A stretch of DNA of 45,497 bases from Candidatus Poribacteria bacterium (GTDB lineage Bacteria > Poribacteria > WGA-4E > UBA9662), in NCBI GenBank assembly GCA_002709695.1, contig PAQF01000002.1, forward strand, positions 67,452 to 112,948. Direction: 5' to 3'. Numbering within the stretch: the stretch's first letter is position 1; the number at the start of each line of letters is the position of its first letter. The notes under the pieces are model-generated. The model searched no databases. It was not told the origin of the DNA and was given only the letters and a program-made list of their open reading frames with translations. Below, piece by piece: positions 1 through 8,855 of this stretch. Position numbers and translations under genes: made by a program.

Positions 1-126
1 GGATCTTCAAGTACTTTTATTGTTGATGACCAGTTAGTAAACTACCCATCTGGGCACCAAGAACGTAATGTATTAAATGCAATTTTTATAACCACGGACA
101 CAAGAAATGATCAAAAATACAATTAA
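1..126 (+). CDS. C-terminal end of an unidentified protein (5' truncated)
   Basis: The first reading frame is open from base 1 to a TAA at 124-126 and reads as ordinary protein sequence with no internal stop. The start lies outside the window. The visible 41 residues include a stretch like VDDQLVNYPSGHQERNVLNA that I cannot assign to a family. It overlaps the start of the next gene by about 20 bases, which would fit an operon with the two following + strand genes. The frame is short, so it could be open by chance. Confidence 0.35.
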   Translation, partial: GSSSTFIVDDQLVNYPSGHQERNVLNAIFITTDTRNDQKYN

Positions 127-865
127 ATTTCAAGTTTGGTTTGTTTGTTTAATACTTTTGCCAACCTATGTGCTTACTGGTACAGAAAAAACTGCGGAAA
201 TAACTTTAAATGCTACACAGGATACTTCGATCATTATACAACCTAAATCCCAAATGAAAAACCAATCGAAAAATTACAGCGCTGGAGGAAATCCGTCATT
301 AGTATGTTCAAACATTGGGAGTGTGTTCTTTGTAGCCTTCGACACTTTTAACACTTTTGAAGAACTTCAGATCTTGAACCCTAAACAGATAGTATCAGTT
401 GAAATTAGCCTTTACTGTCTAAATTCTGCATTTAAAACACCTCAGCAAATTATTGTTCGACGTGTTCTCCTACCTTGGAAAGAAGGAAAACAAAAGTTTA
501 CCTTGGCGGAGAAAAACGACCTCACTTTTAATAGTTGCCTCCACCAAAATTTAACTTGGAACACTCCCCCAGCACAAGCGATGTTGAAGGGGATAAACGG
601 TGATCGTCCGAGTGATTATAACGGATCAGAGGATGTCTCTCATCGTGTTGATGCTGTGTCAAAAATCGAAGGTCCAAAACAGAGATATGTCTGGAAAGGA
701 AATTTCGTCACATCAGCATTCCAGTTTTGGCTGGCAAATCCGGATTATAATTACGGCCACTTGTTTGCACTGCGTGACGGATCAGAGACAGTGAAATTTG
801 CTTCGAGAGAACATCCTAATCCAGAATTCCGCCCAACACTCACAATTTTTTATAAAAAGAATTAG
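107..865 (+). CDS. Secreted DNRLRE-domain protein
   Basis: The 252-residue product starts with a lysine-containing n-region and a hydrophobic core (residues about 8-24), which looks like a Sec signal peptide. The mature part has the pattern of DNRLRE domains: an early D..I element, a central strand with a shared V.VRRVLLPW-like motif followed by a TW (LTWNTPPA), and the hallmark C-terminal FASRE...RPTLTIFY strand. DNRLRE domains are beta-sandwich modules found in large cell-surface or carbohydrate-associated proteins, where the role is probably binding rather than catalysis. Here the domain makes up almost the whole protein. The aminotransferase gene follows after nine bases, so the two are probably cotranscribed, though a functional link is not obvious. 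The family assignment rests on pattern recognition only. Confidence 0.7.
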   Translation: MIKNTIKFQVWFVCLILLPTYVLTGTEKTAEITLNATQDTSIIIQPKSQMKNQSKNYSAGGNPSLVCSNIGSVFFVAFDTFNTFEELQILNPKQIVSVEISLYCLNSAFKTPQQIIVRRVLLPWKEGKQKFTLAEKNDLTFNSCLHQNLTWNTPPAQAMLKGINGDRPSDYNGSEDVSHRVDAVSKIEGPKQRYVWKGNFVTSAFQFWLANPDYNYGHLFALRDGSETVKFASREHPNPEFRPTLTIFYKKN

Positions 866-874
866 GATAAACAA

Positions 875-2014
875 ATGCTTGATTGGGAAGATCTGCGACG
901 CTTTTTTCCGGTCACACAAAAATATATTTACTTGAACCATGCAGGTGTTTCGCCATTATCAACACAAGTTCAATCAAGCATGGAAGCCTTTTTAAAAGAG
1001 GCAACAGAAAATGGTTACACTAACCCCGAAATGTGGACGGAGACGATAGAGTCATGTCGACAATCCGCAGCAAGACTCATCAATGCCAATCCCGATGAGA
1101 TAGCATTCGTCAAGAACACCACACAAGGCATTATTCTGACAGCCAATGGTATAAACTGGCAGGTCGGGGATAATGTTGTCACGACGAACGTCGAATTTCC
1201 TTCAAACATATACCCATGGTGGAACTTAGAACGACATGGAGTTGAAACTCGGCTAGTTCAAGAAATGAATAAACGAATCTTAGTTGAAGACATTATAGCC
1301 AAAATCGATTCACGTACACGGATTGTTACAATCAGCCATGTTGAGTTTGCATCAGGTTACCGAAACGATATCACTACTATAGGAGAAATATGTAGAGACA
1401 AAGGCATCTTATTTTTTGTCGATGCTATTCAAGCACTTGGGGCTTTTGAAGTTGACGTAAAAAAGCAGCATATTGACTTTCTCTCAGCCGATGGACATAA
1501 ATGGTTGTTAGGCCCAGAGGGTGCTGCTATATACTATTGTGCGAAAAACAAGCTCAATCAACTAACTAACACCAATATTGGTTGGGCTAGTGTTGTTGAT
1601 GATTTAAGCTTTTCAGAGTACAACCTAACGCAGAAACCCTCTGCAAGACGATTTGAAGAAGGGTCCTACAACACCGTTGGTATATTCGGTTTGAATGCCG
1701 CAATCACATTATTGTTGGAAATTGGTATTCCAAATATTGAACGCCGAATCCTAGACTTAACACAATGCTTAATTAAAAATTTATATGATCAAGGTTATGA
1801 GATTCTTAGTCCTGTGGAAAATGAATTGGAACGTTCAGGAATCGTAATTTTTCGAAGCCGGAAATTTTCTTCGGACATGTTGTTTGAAATATTTTACCAA
1901 TCAGGAGTATCGTGTGCAAAACGTGGGGGAGGTATTCGACTATCACCACATTTCTATAATTCGGAAGCCGAAATTGACATAGTGGCTGATATTCTATCCA
2001 CAGTTGCTGATTAG
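875..2014 (+). CDS. Class V aminotransferase (cysteine desulfurase/isopenicillin-N-epimerase-like)
   Basis: This 379-residue protein is a fold-type I PLP enzyme of aminotransferase class V. The N-terminal YLNHAGVSPLS motif, the central SHVEFASGYRND and FFVDAIQALG (PLP-ring aspartate) motifs, and ADGHKWLLGPEG with the Schiff-base lysine at K209 are all present. The C-terminal small domain ends with a GVSCAKRGGGIRLSPHFYN stretch, which fits the SufS/NifS/CsdA superfamily arginine that binds the substrate carboxylate. Length is normal. Members include cysteine desulfurases, selenocysteine lyases and epimerases; there is no Suf/Isc gene nearby, so the substrate cannot be named. The TAG stop directly abuts the stop of the convergent gene at 2015, with no spacer for a terminator. 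Confidence 0.85.
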   Translation: MLDWEDLRRFFPVTQKYIYLNHAGVSPLSTQVQSSMEAFLKEATENGYTNPEMWTETIESCRQSAARLINANPDEIAFVKNTTQGIILTANGINWQVGDNVVTTNVEFPSNIYPWWNLERHGVETRLVQEMNKRILVEDIIAKIDSRTRIVTISHVEFASGYRNDITTIGEICRDKGILFFVDAIQALGAFEVDVKKQHIDFLSADGHKWLLGPEGAAIYYCAKNKLNQLTNTNIGWASVVDDLSFSEYNLTQKPSARRFEEGSYNTVGIFGLNAAITLLLEIGIPNIERRILDLTQCLIKNLYDQGYEILSPVENELERSGIVIFRSRKFSSDMLFEIFYQSGVSCAKRGGGIRLSPHFYNSEAEIDIVADILSTVAD

Positions 2015-2818
2015 CTATATTTTCATGTCAAGTGAAACAAGAATTGCAACTCGGTTACTAAACTGTTGACCTATGTCATCTTTAGGAAAAACATCTACAT
2101 AACTAGAAATCACCATTTTATCAGACAGTGTCTTTGGTTTGGCAAAATGTGGTATATCAACGTTTTCAATGTAATCGTCTGGATATTTATTGAATTCTTC
2201 GTTTTGGTCAAAAATTTTCTTGATTTTAAATGCATACTTGGCAGTCTCTGAAAATATTGATCTTGGCGAAGAGACAGGAGAGCTACTATCCCTATGTACT
2301 TGAATTTCGATTCTCTTAACTTGGTCAATCTGCTTTCGAAGACTAGCGAGGCATTCCACAACGCGGGAGATTTGTGACCTGAATTCTTCAGTCAAATTGG
2401 AATTCTTAGTGTCAAAAAAATTATTGTCGTCAATGCTGATAAACATAATCTTCAATTGGCCCAATCCTGATCCTAGATGAGGTAAATTCACACTGTTGAG
2501 TCTACTCTCAAATATCATATCCGGTTCAGTATTAGCATATCCTTCAAGTTTCCTAATCATCTGACGGCGAGATCCCCATTTTTCCCTCTCGACTCGATGG
2601 GAGTTAAATCTGTGGCTAGGTTGCCACATGGAAACAATACTTTGCAAAGTAAAAGGATCACGTTGCACCTGATCGAGTAATGAAATTACTAGCAAAAAGA
2701 TAAAACACATCAAAATAGCTACTAGACTGTTTAGGGTGATGATCCAACTAGTCTCATCATCTTCCTCTAATTTCTCTGTCAGGTTCAAGGCTGTTATTTG
2801 TTTTATATTAAGATTCAT
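2015..2818 (-). CDS. MotB/OmpA-like motor-accessory protein B2 (no transmembrane Asp)
   Basis: This 267-residue protein has a short N-terminal cytoplasmic tail, one transmembrane helix at about residues 26-48 and a periplasmic domain. The C-terminal part contains RIEIQVHR and SNRVAILV, weak copies of the OmpA-like start (I.I.GHTD) and end (NRRVEI) strands, so it is a degenerate OmpA/MotB peptidoglycan-binding domain. MotB, TolR and ExbD carry an essential proton-accepting Asp early in the helix. Here the helix (ITLNSLVAILMCF) has no acidic residue at all; the first is D49 at its outer end. Its start overlaps the end of the 362-residue paralogue by 11 bases, so translation is probably coupled. 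It is the third gene of the MotA-like operon. It could be a non-conducting structural partner. Confidence 0.7.
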   Translation of the reverse strand: MNLNIKQITALNLTEKLEEDDETSWIITLNSLVAILMCFIFLLVISLLDQVQRDPFTLQSIVSMWQPSHRFNSHRVEREKWGSRRQMIRKLEGYANTEPDMIFESRLNSVNLPHLGSGLGQLKIMFISIDDNNFFDTKNSNLTEEFRSQISRVVECLASLRKQIDQVKRIEIQVHRDSSSPVSSPRSIFSETAKYAFKIKKIFDQNEEFNKYPDDYIENVDIPHFAKPKTLSDKMVISSYVDVFPKDDIGQQFSNRVAILVSLDMKI

Positions 2819-3896
2819 TTTTCACATCAATCAAAACTAGGATAACAACACGGCGATTTCTGTCTTGCATATCTAGTGTCTCAAGGTCACGTCTTTTCCG
2901 ATAAACATTTAGTTGTGCATTTTCTACTTTGAGCAAATAGATTACTTCTTCATTTCTGCCCATCGGTCCGCGATCCACGAGCATCCACAATTTCCCAGGG
3001 CGAATTGCCATTAGTTTACTTACTTTATCTAATCTAATGTTTTTTTCTTCAAACAAACTTTCAATTCGCTTGATTTTTTTGTGGTCAGTATTATTTTGAC
3101 CTCCTTCATCTTGAGACGTTAAATTGTATTCTATATCATATATAAGCTCTGAAATTTTTGCGTCAAAACTAAAAATGTAACGGACATTTTCATCAACAAA
3201 AGGATATTGATCTCCATAACCGGCAATGATAGTTTTTCTACTTAGCCCTGCTGGAAAACCCCATTCTTTCATAATATGCTTGACATCGTTAGCACGAGCT
3301 ATATCAAGTTCTCTCTTAGAAGTATAAGAACCTACTGCGTTACTGCTGAAATTGCTAGCACTATGTACTTGGATCTCAATTCTTTTGATACGATCAGTCT
3401 GTTTTATACGGAACTGCTCTTGCGTTTGCTTTGTTCGGGTAGGATCAGGTATTGTGAGATGTTTAGCAAAAGTAAATAGCTGTTTCTCAAATCCATCTAC
3501 AACTTTGGAACTACCAGGCTTAAATAGTTTTCTTCCACCATCTCCATTAAATGTGATTTGAATCTGACCTAAATCTGATTCAAGGTTTGGGATATTAACG
3601 CCATTCAATATTCTATTAAAAATGACGTTTCTATTGACATTAGCAAACTCATTAAGATTATAAAGCATAGCACGTAGTGCCTTAATGCTTTCTTTGGTTT
3701 TCTGAGTGGTCTCCTTTGAAGGTTGAGGTGTTGAATCAGTACCAGATAGGGAAAATGGGTTTCGTTCTACTTGATCAGAAAGTAAAACCAGCAGCATAAG
3801 GAAAAAACAGCAAAAAATGGAGATTAATCCGCTTAGATTGATGAACCAATCCCAATTGTCATCTGTTTCCGATTGCTTTATCAGTGTCAACGGCAC
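2808..3896 (-). CDS. MotB/OmpA-like motor-accessory protein B1 (no transmembrane Asp)
   Basis: The 362-residue product has one N-terminal transmembrane helix (about residues 18-40) and a long periplasmic part with a recognisable OmpA-like domain: RIEIQVHSAS in place of I.I.GHTD, then RELDIARANDV (the S..RA helix), AGYGDQYP (GyGe..P) and N-x-R-Y. A further tail of about 100 residues follows and ends in NRRVVILV, which resembles a second OmpA closing strand. The helix WFINLSGLISIFCCFF aligns with the ExbD/TolR/MotB helix, but Ser or Gly sits where the proton-carrying Asp belongs, and no acidic residue lies inside it. It starts 33 bases after the MotA-like gene and overlaps the next MotB-like gene, which places all three in one operon. 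Family membership is fairly secure; function is not. Confidence 0.72.
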   Translation of the reverse strand: MPLTLIKQSETDDNWDWFINLSGLISIFCCFFLMLLVLLSDQVERNPFSLSGTDSTPQPSKETTQKTKESIKALRAMLYNLNEFANVNRNVIFNRILNGVNIPNLESDLGQIQITFNGDGGRKLFKPGSSKVVDGFEKQLFTFAKHLTIPDPTRTKQTQEQFRIKQTDRIKRIEIQVHSASNFSSNAVGSYTSKRELDIARANDVKHIMKEWGFPAGLSRKTIIAGYGDQYPFVDENVRYIFSFDAKISELIYDIEYNLTSQDEGGQNNTDHKKIKRIESLFEEKNIRLDKVSKLMAIRPGKLWMLVDRGPMGRNEEVIYLLKVENAQLNVYRKRRDLETLDMQDRNRRVVILVLIDVKNES

Positions 3897-3929
3897 AGCT
3901 TACACCTTAAATTGTGAAGGTAGAGATTA

Positions 3930-4700
3930 TCATCTGAGTGGGAGAAACACCTGAAGTTTGTCACGTATGATTTCGGTTGGTACGTCATTGATAAGCAGGA
4001 TAATACCTTCCATAATAACGTTCATCAAAACAACTCTTTGAGTTGCACGGTTCTCAATTTTTACTGCCACAGGGGTAAAAAGAAAATTGCTGAGGAGAAC
4101 TCCATAGAAAACACTTAACAACGCCATTCCCATACCGGTTCCTAGCGAAGTCATCAACTCTGGATTATTACTGTCCAAACTTCGCATCATCATAACAAGA
4201 CCTATTAATGTACCAAGTACACCAAAAGCAGGAGCAATCTTGGCCATGTTACGAATGACTTTGGCTTCCGAAATATCATTGCGATACGTATTATCGATAC
4301 GTTCTGTCATTGAACGCTGAACTTCATCAACAGGATGCTTATTAATAACCATTCGCAAACCATCGCGGAGAAAGGCTTCACCAATCTCATCCGCTTCATC
4401 AGGATTAGTTCGACTTTCCTCTTCCATCGTGCCAGCTGAAAGTGTCTCAATTTCCTGAATATAATTTTCTACAGAGATCTCATTTCGACTTAGTGCTTTC
4501 ATATAACTTCTAAAAGCTCCTAAAACCTTATTATGAGGGTAAGCTATGAAGGTAGTACACACAATACCACCTAAAACAATTAGAAGCGCTTTTAGATCAA
4601 AGAACCAAGCAAACCTGTCAAATTGGAAGGCGATTGACCACAGTATTGCAATACCTAATAGCAGAAAGCCTACAACAATTCCAATGAGAGTCGATTTCAC
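3930..4700 (-). CDS. MotA/TolQ/ExbB-family ion-channel subunit
   Basis: The 256-residue protein has the four-helix MotA layout: helices at about 1-24, 35-55, 155-175 and 190-212, with a cytoplasmic loop between the second and third. The second helix carries LKALLIVLGGIVCTT, typical of MotA. The third starts IAPAFGVLGTLIGLV with the channel proline P157, and the fourth ends NFLFTP with the second conserved proline P210. The start is GTG, supported by an AAGGAG nine bases upstream. Such subunits form a channel with MotB- or TolR-type partners and drive rotation or envelope work by proton or sodium flow. It is the first gene of an operon with two MotB-like proteins and no flagellar genes, so a gliding, Tol-like or envelope motor is as likely as a flagellar stator. 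Confidence 0.85.
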   Translation of the reverse strand: MKSTLIGIVVGFLLLGIAILWSIAFQFDRFAWFFDLKALLIVLGGIVCTTFIAYPHNKVLGAFRSYMKALSRNEISVENYIQEIETLSAGTMEEESRTNPDEADEIGEAFLRDGLRMVINKHPVDEVQRSMTERIDNTYRNDISEAKVIRNMAKIAPAFGVLGTLIGLVMMMRSLDSNNPELMTSLGTGMGMALLSVFYGVLLSNFLFTPVAVKIENRATQRVVLMNVIMEGIILLINDVPTEIIRDKLQVFLPLR

Positions 4701-5019
4701 GAGTGGGTTCTCCTTTCTTTGAGAATTTTAAACCGAATACACCTAAATAATTTTCAAACTTAGTTAAAATAAATACGAGGATTTCACTATGATGAACATA
4801 ACGTTTCATCAATGATAAAAGATGCATTTTTTTGAAATCTCTCAGCATATTACTTGTCGCCTTGTACTTAAGGGTGTTTTGACATTCAAATCTCTTGGAT
4901 TTTACTTTAATTCCTGAATCTGAAAAGGGTTGCATTTACATGAAACGCTGTTAACTTTGACGAAAACATCAACTAAATATTATTATATTAGACGTAAACT
5001 AAACACAAACGCGAGTCCA

Positions 5020-5847
5020 ATGATTATGCAGGAAAAAAACTCTAATGCTCACCCTGACCTAGCGAGAGACCTAAACTTTTATCCGATCGTCAATGAGATC
5101 CCAAAGACACTCAGCAACAAACAGATTCAATGCTACAATGAAAAAGGGTATATTTTTCCGATTGATGTCTTTTCTGAAACTGAAATTTCAAGGCATCGCA
5201 AACACTTCGATAAAATTATTAATACAGAAATCCAAAACGGGCGTGGAGGATATTCTATTAACGGTAGGCACCGCCATGATCCTCACATATATGATCTAAT
5301 AATTAACAGCAGAATTCTTGATTGTGTTGAGGATTTGTTGGGTGAAAATATCATCTGTTGGGGAACACACTATTTTTGCAAATTACCAGGTGACTCCAAA
5401 CGTGTTAGTTTCCATCAAGATGCATCATATTGGCCTTTGACTCCTAGTAAAACAGTTACAGTGTGGCTCGCCATTGATGATACAGATGTTGAAAATTCAG
5501 CTATGAAGTTTATTCCAGAATCACACTTGTATGGACAGATTAACTACCAACATAGTTCTCCAGAGGAGAAAAATGTGCTAAATCAAACCGTTGACTCACC
5601 AGAAGATTATGGTCCTCCCCCAATCTATGTTGAATTGACAGCAGGTCAAATCTCGCTACACTCTGATTTGATATTGCATGGGTCTGATCCCAACTTATCC
5701 GATCGTAGACGGTGCGGATTAACCATGCGATTTGCTCCGCCGGAGGTCAAGGCTTATCATGGTTGGAACCAAAACTCTGTTATCTGTCGAGGCATTGACT
5801 CTACGAATCACTGGATTGACAACCCACATCCAAGCGAAAACGAGTAA
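5020..5847 (+). CDS. Phytanoyl-CoA dioxygenase family Fe(II)/2-oxoglutarate oxygenase
   Basis: I place the start at the ATG at 5020 (275 residues). The frame extends upstream to 4930, but the extra 30 residues are basic and low in complexity and do not belong to the family. An alternative ATG lies two codons further in. The facial triad is clear: H132 and D134 in FHQDASYW, and the distal H220 in LHGSDPNLSDRRR, whose arginines would bind 2-oxoglutarate. The helical N-terminal QCYNEKGYIFP is the usual PhyH opening. PhyH enzymes hydroxylate unactivated carbons of lipids, alkaloids or amino acids; the substrate cannot be read from sequence. The prenyltransferase gene begins six bases after its stop, so they form one transcription unit. 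A second, diverged copy lies at 30103-30897. Confidence 0.82.
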   Translation: MIMQEKNSNAHPDLARDLNFYPIVNEIPKTLSNKQIQCYNEKGYIFPIDVFSETEISRHRKHFDKIINTEIQNGRGGYSINGRHRHDPHIYDLIINSRILDCVEDLLGENIICWGTHYFCKLPGDSKRVSFHQDASYWPLTPSKTVTVWLAIDDTDVENSAMKFIPESHLYGQINYQHSSPEEKNVLNQTVDSPEDYGPPPIYVELTAGQISLHSDLILHGSDPNLSDRRRCGLTMRFAPPEVKAYHGWNQNSVICRGIDSTNHWIDNPHPSENE

Positions 5848-5853
5848 ATTATA

Positions 5854-6708
5854 ATGCTACGAAAGCTCCGAATCATCTTGGAAATGATCAAATTCGAGCA
5901 TACAATCTTTGCGCTACCTTTTGCAGTTATGAGTATGTTTCTAGCTTCCAGAGGGATTCCCCAACTGGACAAGATTGGTTGGATTCTTGTAGCAATGGTA
6001 GGTGCTAGAAGTTGTGCCATGTCCTTCAATCGGATTGTAGATGCAGACATTGACGCGATCAATCCAAGAACAGCGAAGCGTGCAATTCCAAGCGGACATC
6101 TTAAAAAATGGGAAACCTGGATATTTACCATAATCTCAGCTAGCCTACTTGTATTTTCAGCTTTTAAGCTAAACCTGCTTGCGTTTCGTTTGTCACCAGT
6201 AGCGCTAATTGTTATTATGCTTTATTCATATACAAAGCGTTTCACTTCGCTTTCACATCTTTGGCTTGGTATATCACTGGCAATTTCACCGATTGGGGCT
6301 TGGATAGCAGTTACAGGTCAATTTGCTGTTTTACCACTCCTGCTTGGTTTGGCAGTGATGTTTTGGACTGCAGGATTTGACATCATATATGCTTGCCAAG
6401 ACTTCGATTTTGACAAGCGAAAAGGGTTGCACTCAATTCCCGCTAAACTTGGTATTCAAGTTTCTCTCTGGATCTCGTCTGGTATGCACATACTTGCCGT
6501 CTTCATTTTAATAGGTATTAGCGTAACAAGTGAACTTGGATCAATCTATCTAATTGGAGTGGGAATCGTGGTGGCAATTTTAGTTTACGAACACATAATT
6601 GTGAAACCAGACGATCTATCGCGTGTAAATCTGGCATTTTTCACTTTAAATGGGATGGTTAGCTTAGTTCTGATGGTTTTGTCGATTGTAGATCTATTGA
6701 TAACTTAG
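5854..6708 (+). CDS. mqnP: UbiA-family aromatic prenyltransferase, likely MqnP type (menaquinone by the futalosine route)
   Basis: The 284-residue integral membrane protein has about eight or nine helices. Both Mg-diphosphate motifs of UbiA enzymes are present: NRIVDADID (N59, D63, D67) and the second aspartate-rich loop DFDFDKRKGLHSIPAKLG. The opening MIKFEHTIFALPFA and the motif NPRTAKRAIPSG are typical of the 'UbiA-other' subgroup that serves as MqnP in futalosine-pathway organisms. It transfers a polyprenyl chain to an aromatic quinone precursor. No other men, mqn or ubi gene is in the window, so the exact substrate is inferred from subgroup resemblance. It sits six bases after the PhyH gene. 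Its stop is one base from the stop of the convergent pseudogene, which leaves no room for a terminator. Confidence 0.8.
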   Translation: MLRKLRIILEMIKFEHTIFALPFAVMSMFLASRGIPQLDKIGWILVAMVGARSCAMSFNRIVDADIDAINPRTAKRAIPSGHLKKWETWIFTIISASLLVFSAFKLNLLAFRLSPVALIVIMLYSYTKRFTSLSHLWLGISLAISPIGAWIAVTGQFAVLPLLLGLAVMFWTAGFDIIYACQDFDFDKRKGLHSIPAKLGIQVSLWISSGMHILAVFILIGISVTSELGSIYLIGVGIVVAILVYEHIIVKPDDLSRVNLAFFTLNGMVSLVLMVLSIVDLLIT

Positions 6709-6709
6709 C

Positions 6710-8855
6710 TTATTCTGTTGATTCTACGAACTTAAGCACAAACGCAATCGGTGTCTGAATTGTATAGGAACAATAACATCCAGCGCTACTTTCTGGTGAC
6801 AGTACAATCCCACCAGCCGAAATTGTGCTGAGTGAACAACCAGGTCGTAGACCTGTCCATTTATGCCGTTTGTTTTGTTGAAGATCCCACATACCGTGAT
6901 AGCTATCCCGATAAAATAAAGCCGTTGCAGAAGCTGACATCGTGTTGCACCCACTTCTATCCGGAATTTTTTCGGACAAAATCTTTCCTGTTTTTAGGTC
7001 AAAAACTTTCGGTTCTGCGTATATTTTATTTCCAACAATCAGTGGATGATACATAGCACCACCGTGGTGATTCCGTCTCCAGCCGTATTCTTGGTTCCAG
7101 ATTTGGTCCCCATTTTCAGCCTCAAAGGCAAATAGATGGTATTTATTTGACGTAATGAGATTAACCAGTACCTCATCTGCATAGCTAAGGAAAAAGATCC
7201 AGCTACCCCCTTTGAAAGCATAAGGTTGTTCCCAAATCTTCCTCCCTGTTTTAGCATCTAGTGCAACCATAATACGATCTGCAACCAATTCGTGACCAAA
7301 ACGACCTGAAGCGAGTGCAATAAGCTGAGAGTTACGGCTCACAACAAAATATACGCGGTCTCCCCCAATTGCAATTGTGGAATTAATTATTCTGAAACCA
7401 CTGGTATAACGCCAAATCTCATTGCCTCCTGTCGGATCCACTGCAAAAATGTCCTCGCTGACGACCTTTTGTGATCCTTCATTGTTTTTGTCATACCATT
7501 CACCATCAGCCCCAACATAGATACCGCCCTTTTTGACTGAACTGCCAAAGAGTTGCTTTTCTGCATAGGCAACATATCCCCATTCATAACCTAGAGTAAC
7601 TTGTTCGAAGAGACCAACGATTTCCCCATTGTTTCCATTAATTTTCCAGCACTTATCTTTGACAGCAACATAAAGGTAGTCTCCATCTGAAACCCTGTTC
7701 CCACTGTCACGCGGGATGTTAGTGCGGCGCAGGTCTGGCACATCAATTGACCATAATATAGTACCGTTGTAAGCATCCAGCCCAAATAAGCGTCTATCTC
7801 CTTGAATATACAATCGTCCATTAATGGCTAATGGAGCGGACACATGAGTGCCTCGATCAACCATTGTACGAGGACCTGGTCGACCAAACCAAAGAACTCT
7901 CATAGGGTCGCGAGGGTGTTTATCTTGACTACAAGTTGTGTTGGCTGGCTCTCCATATTGGTGGCTCCACGCCCCACTTCCAGGAAGTCCCCCACGTTGG
8001 AGAATCTGCCGGTTTTCTAATTTTGACGGTGATATTTCAAAACCTTCAGCCTGACTAGGCAATCCAACAATATCCTTATCAATATAGGCGACACCTCCAG
8101 CGGGCCTGAGAAACCGCAGAATTTCCTCAATCAATATGTTTTTCTCTTGCACAATAATCAGGTTTGCAAAATAGTCAACATAGGACAACTGTTTAAATGA
8201 TGCATAGTGTACAGTTGACCGGATGCCATAGACGCCAGCAACATCTAGGTTTTCGCGTGTTTGCTTGACATTATCTAAGTTAGGATCAACACAGATAATA
8301 TGTAAATTGGTTTGTTTAACGAGTTCAAGTGCTAATCGGCCTTGATTCGTCCCCAGAATCAGGCCATAACCTTGATTGACTTTGCACTCTTCTAAAATCT
8401 GTTTTGCTATCTTTGCATATTTATCTGTCTTTGGCGGAAGGGAAAGATTTGCTATCTCAATTTTGGAATAATCAAATGTGGAGTCAAATTCGTAGAGCCG
8501 CGAAGATTGATTGCCAACTTCAACATGATAATGATAAAGTTTCTTCGTTTCGATACTATTAAGCGTAAGATTGTGATTCGTTTTTGGTGTTAAATCGACA
8601 ACCTTATGTATTAGTGGTAAATCATCATCAATGTACAGAACCCAAGGCGTTTTGCTGGGCCAAGCCAAGCTGGTTATGGGGGGAATTTAGACTGATAAAT
8701 CCAGAGTTGCTCCAAAGGCCAGATTTACATTCTCGCTTGTAATTCCAGAGTGTGCGGAAACCATGTCGATAAGTTGGCCATGTATCAGCAATTCCTAGTC
8801 CACTAGATATGAAAAAGAATATTGAAACCACCAAATTCTTGATTATGTTACACAT
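6710..8855 (-). pseudogene. Broken PQQ-like beta-propeller protein with embedded class I methyltransferase domain
   Basis: The intact gene would start at 8855 with a signal peptide (MCNIIKNLVVSIFFFIS) and the opening ADTWPTYRHGF seen in exported propeller proteins. One extra base at about 8756-8757 (TTCC read as TTC-C) shifts the frame; in the new frame the sequence continues as AHSGITSENVNL, the expected RSG-T motif. An in-frame TAA at 8687-8689 then interrupts it before ITSLAWPSKTPWVLYID. The downstream open part (from 8668) holds a SAM-binding domain (LILGTNQGRLALEL, then ICVDPN) and seven or eight PQQ-like propeller strands with repeated GRLYIQGDRRLFGLDA and GDRVYFVVSRN types. Family members are secreted and uncharacterised. 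A TTG at 8668 could restart translation, but the product would lack a signal peptide. Sequencing error is the alternative explanation. Confidence 0.8.

Noticed and set aside
2015-4700. Flagellar stator operon
   Set aside because: MotA-like features are clear, but both MotB-like proteins lack the stator Asp and no flagellar gene is nearby, so naming them motA/motB would overstate the case.
4618-4935. Open frame of 105 codons on the minus strand ahead of the MotA-like gene
   Set aside because: It overlaps the MotA-like start in another frame, has a composition of translated intergenic DNA, and the MotA-like GTG has a good ribosome-binding site inside it.
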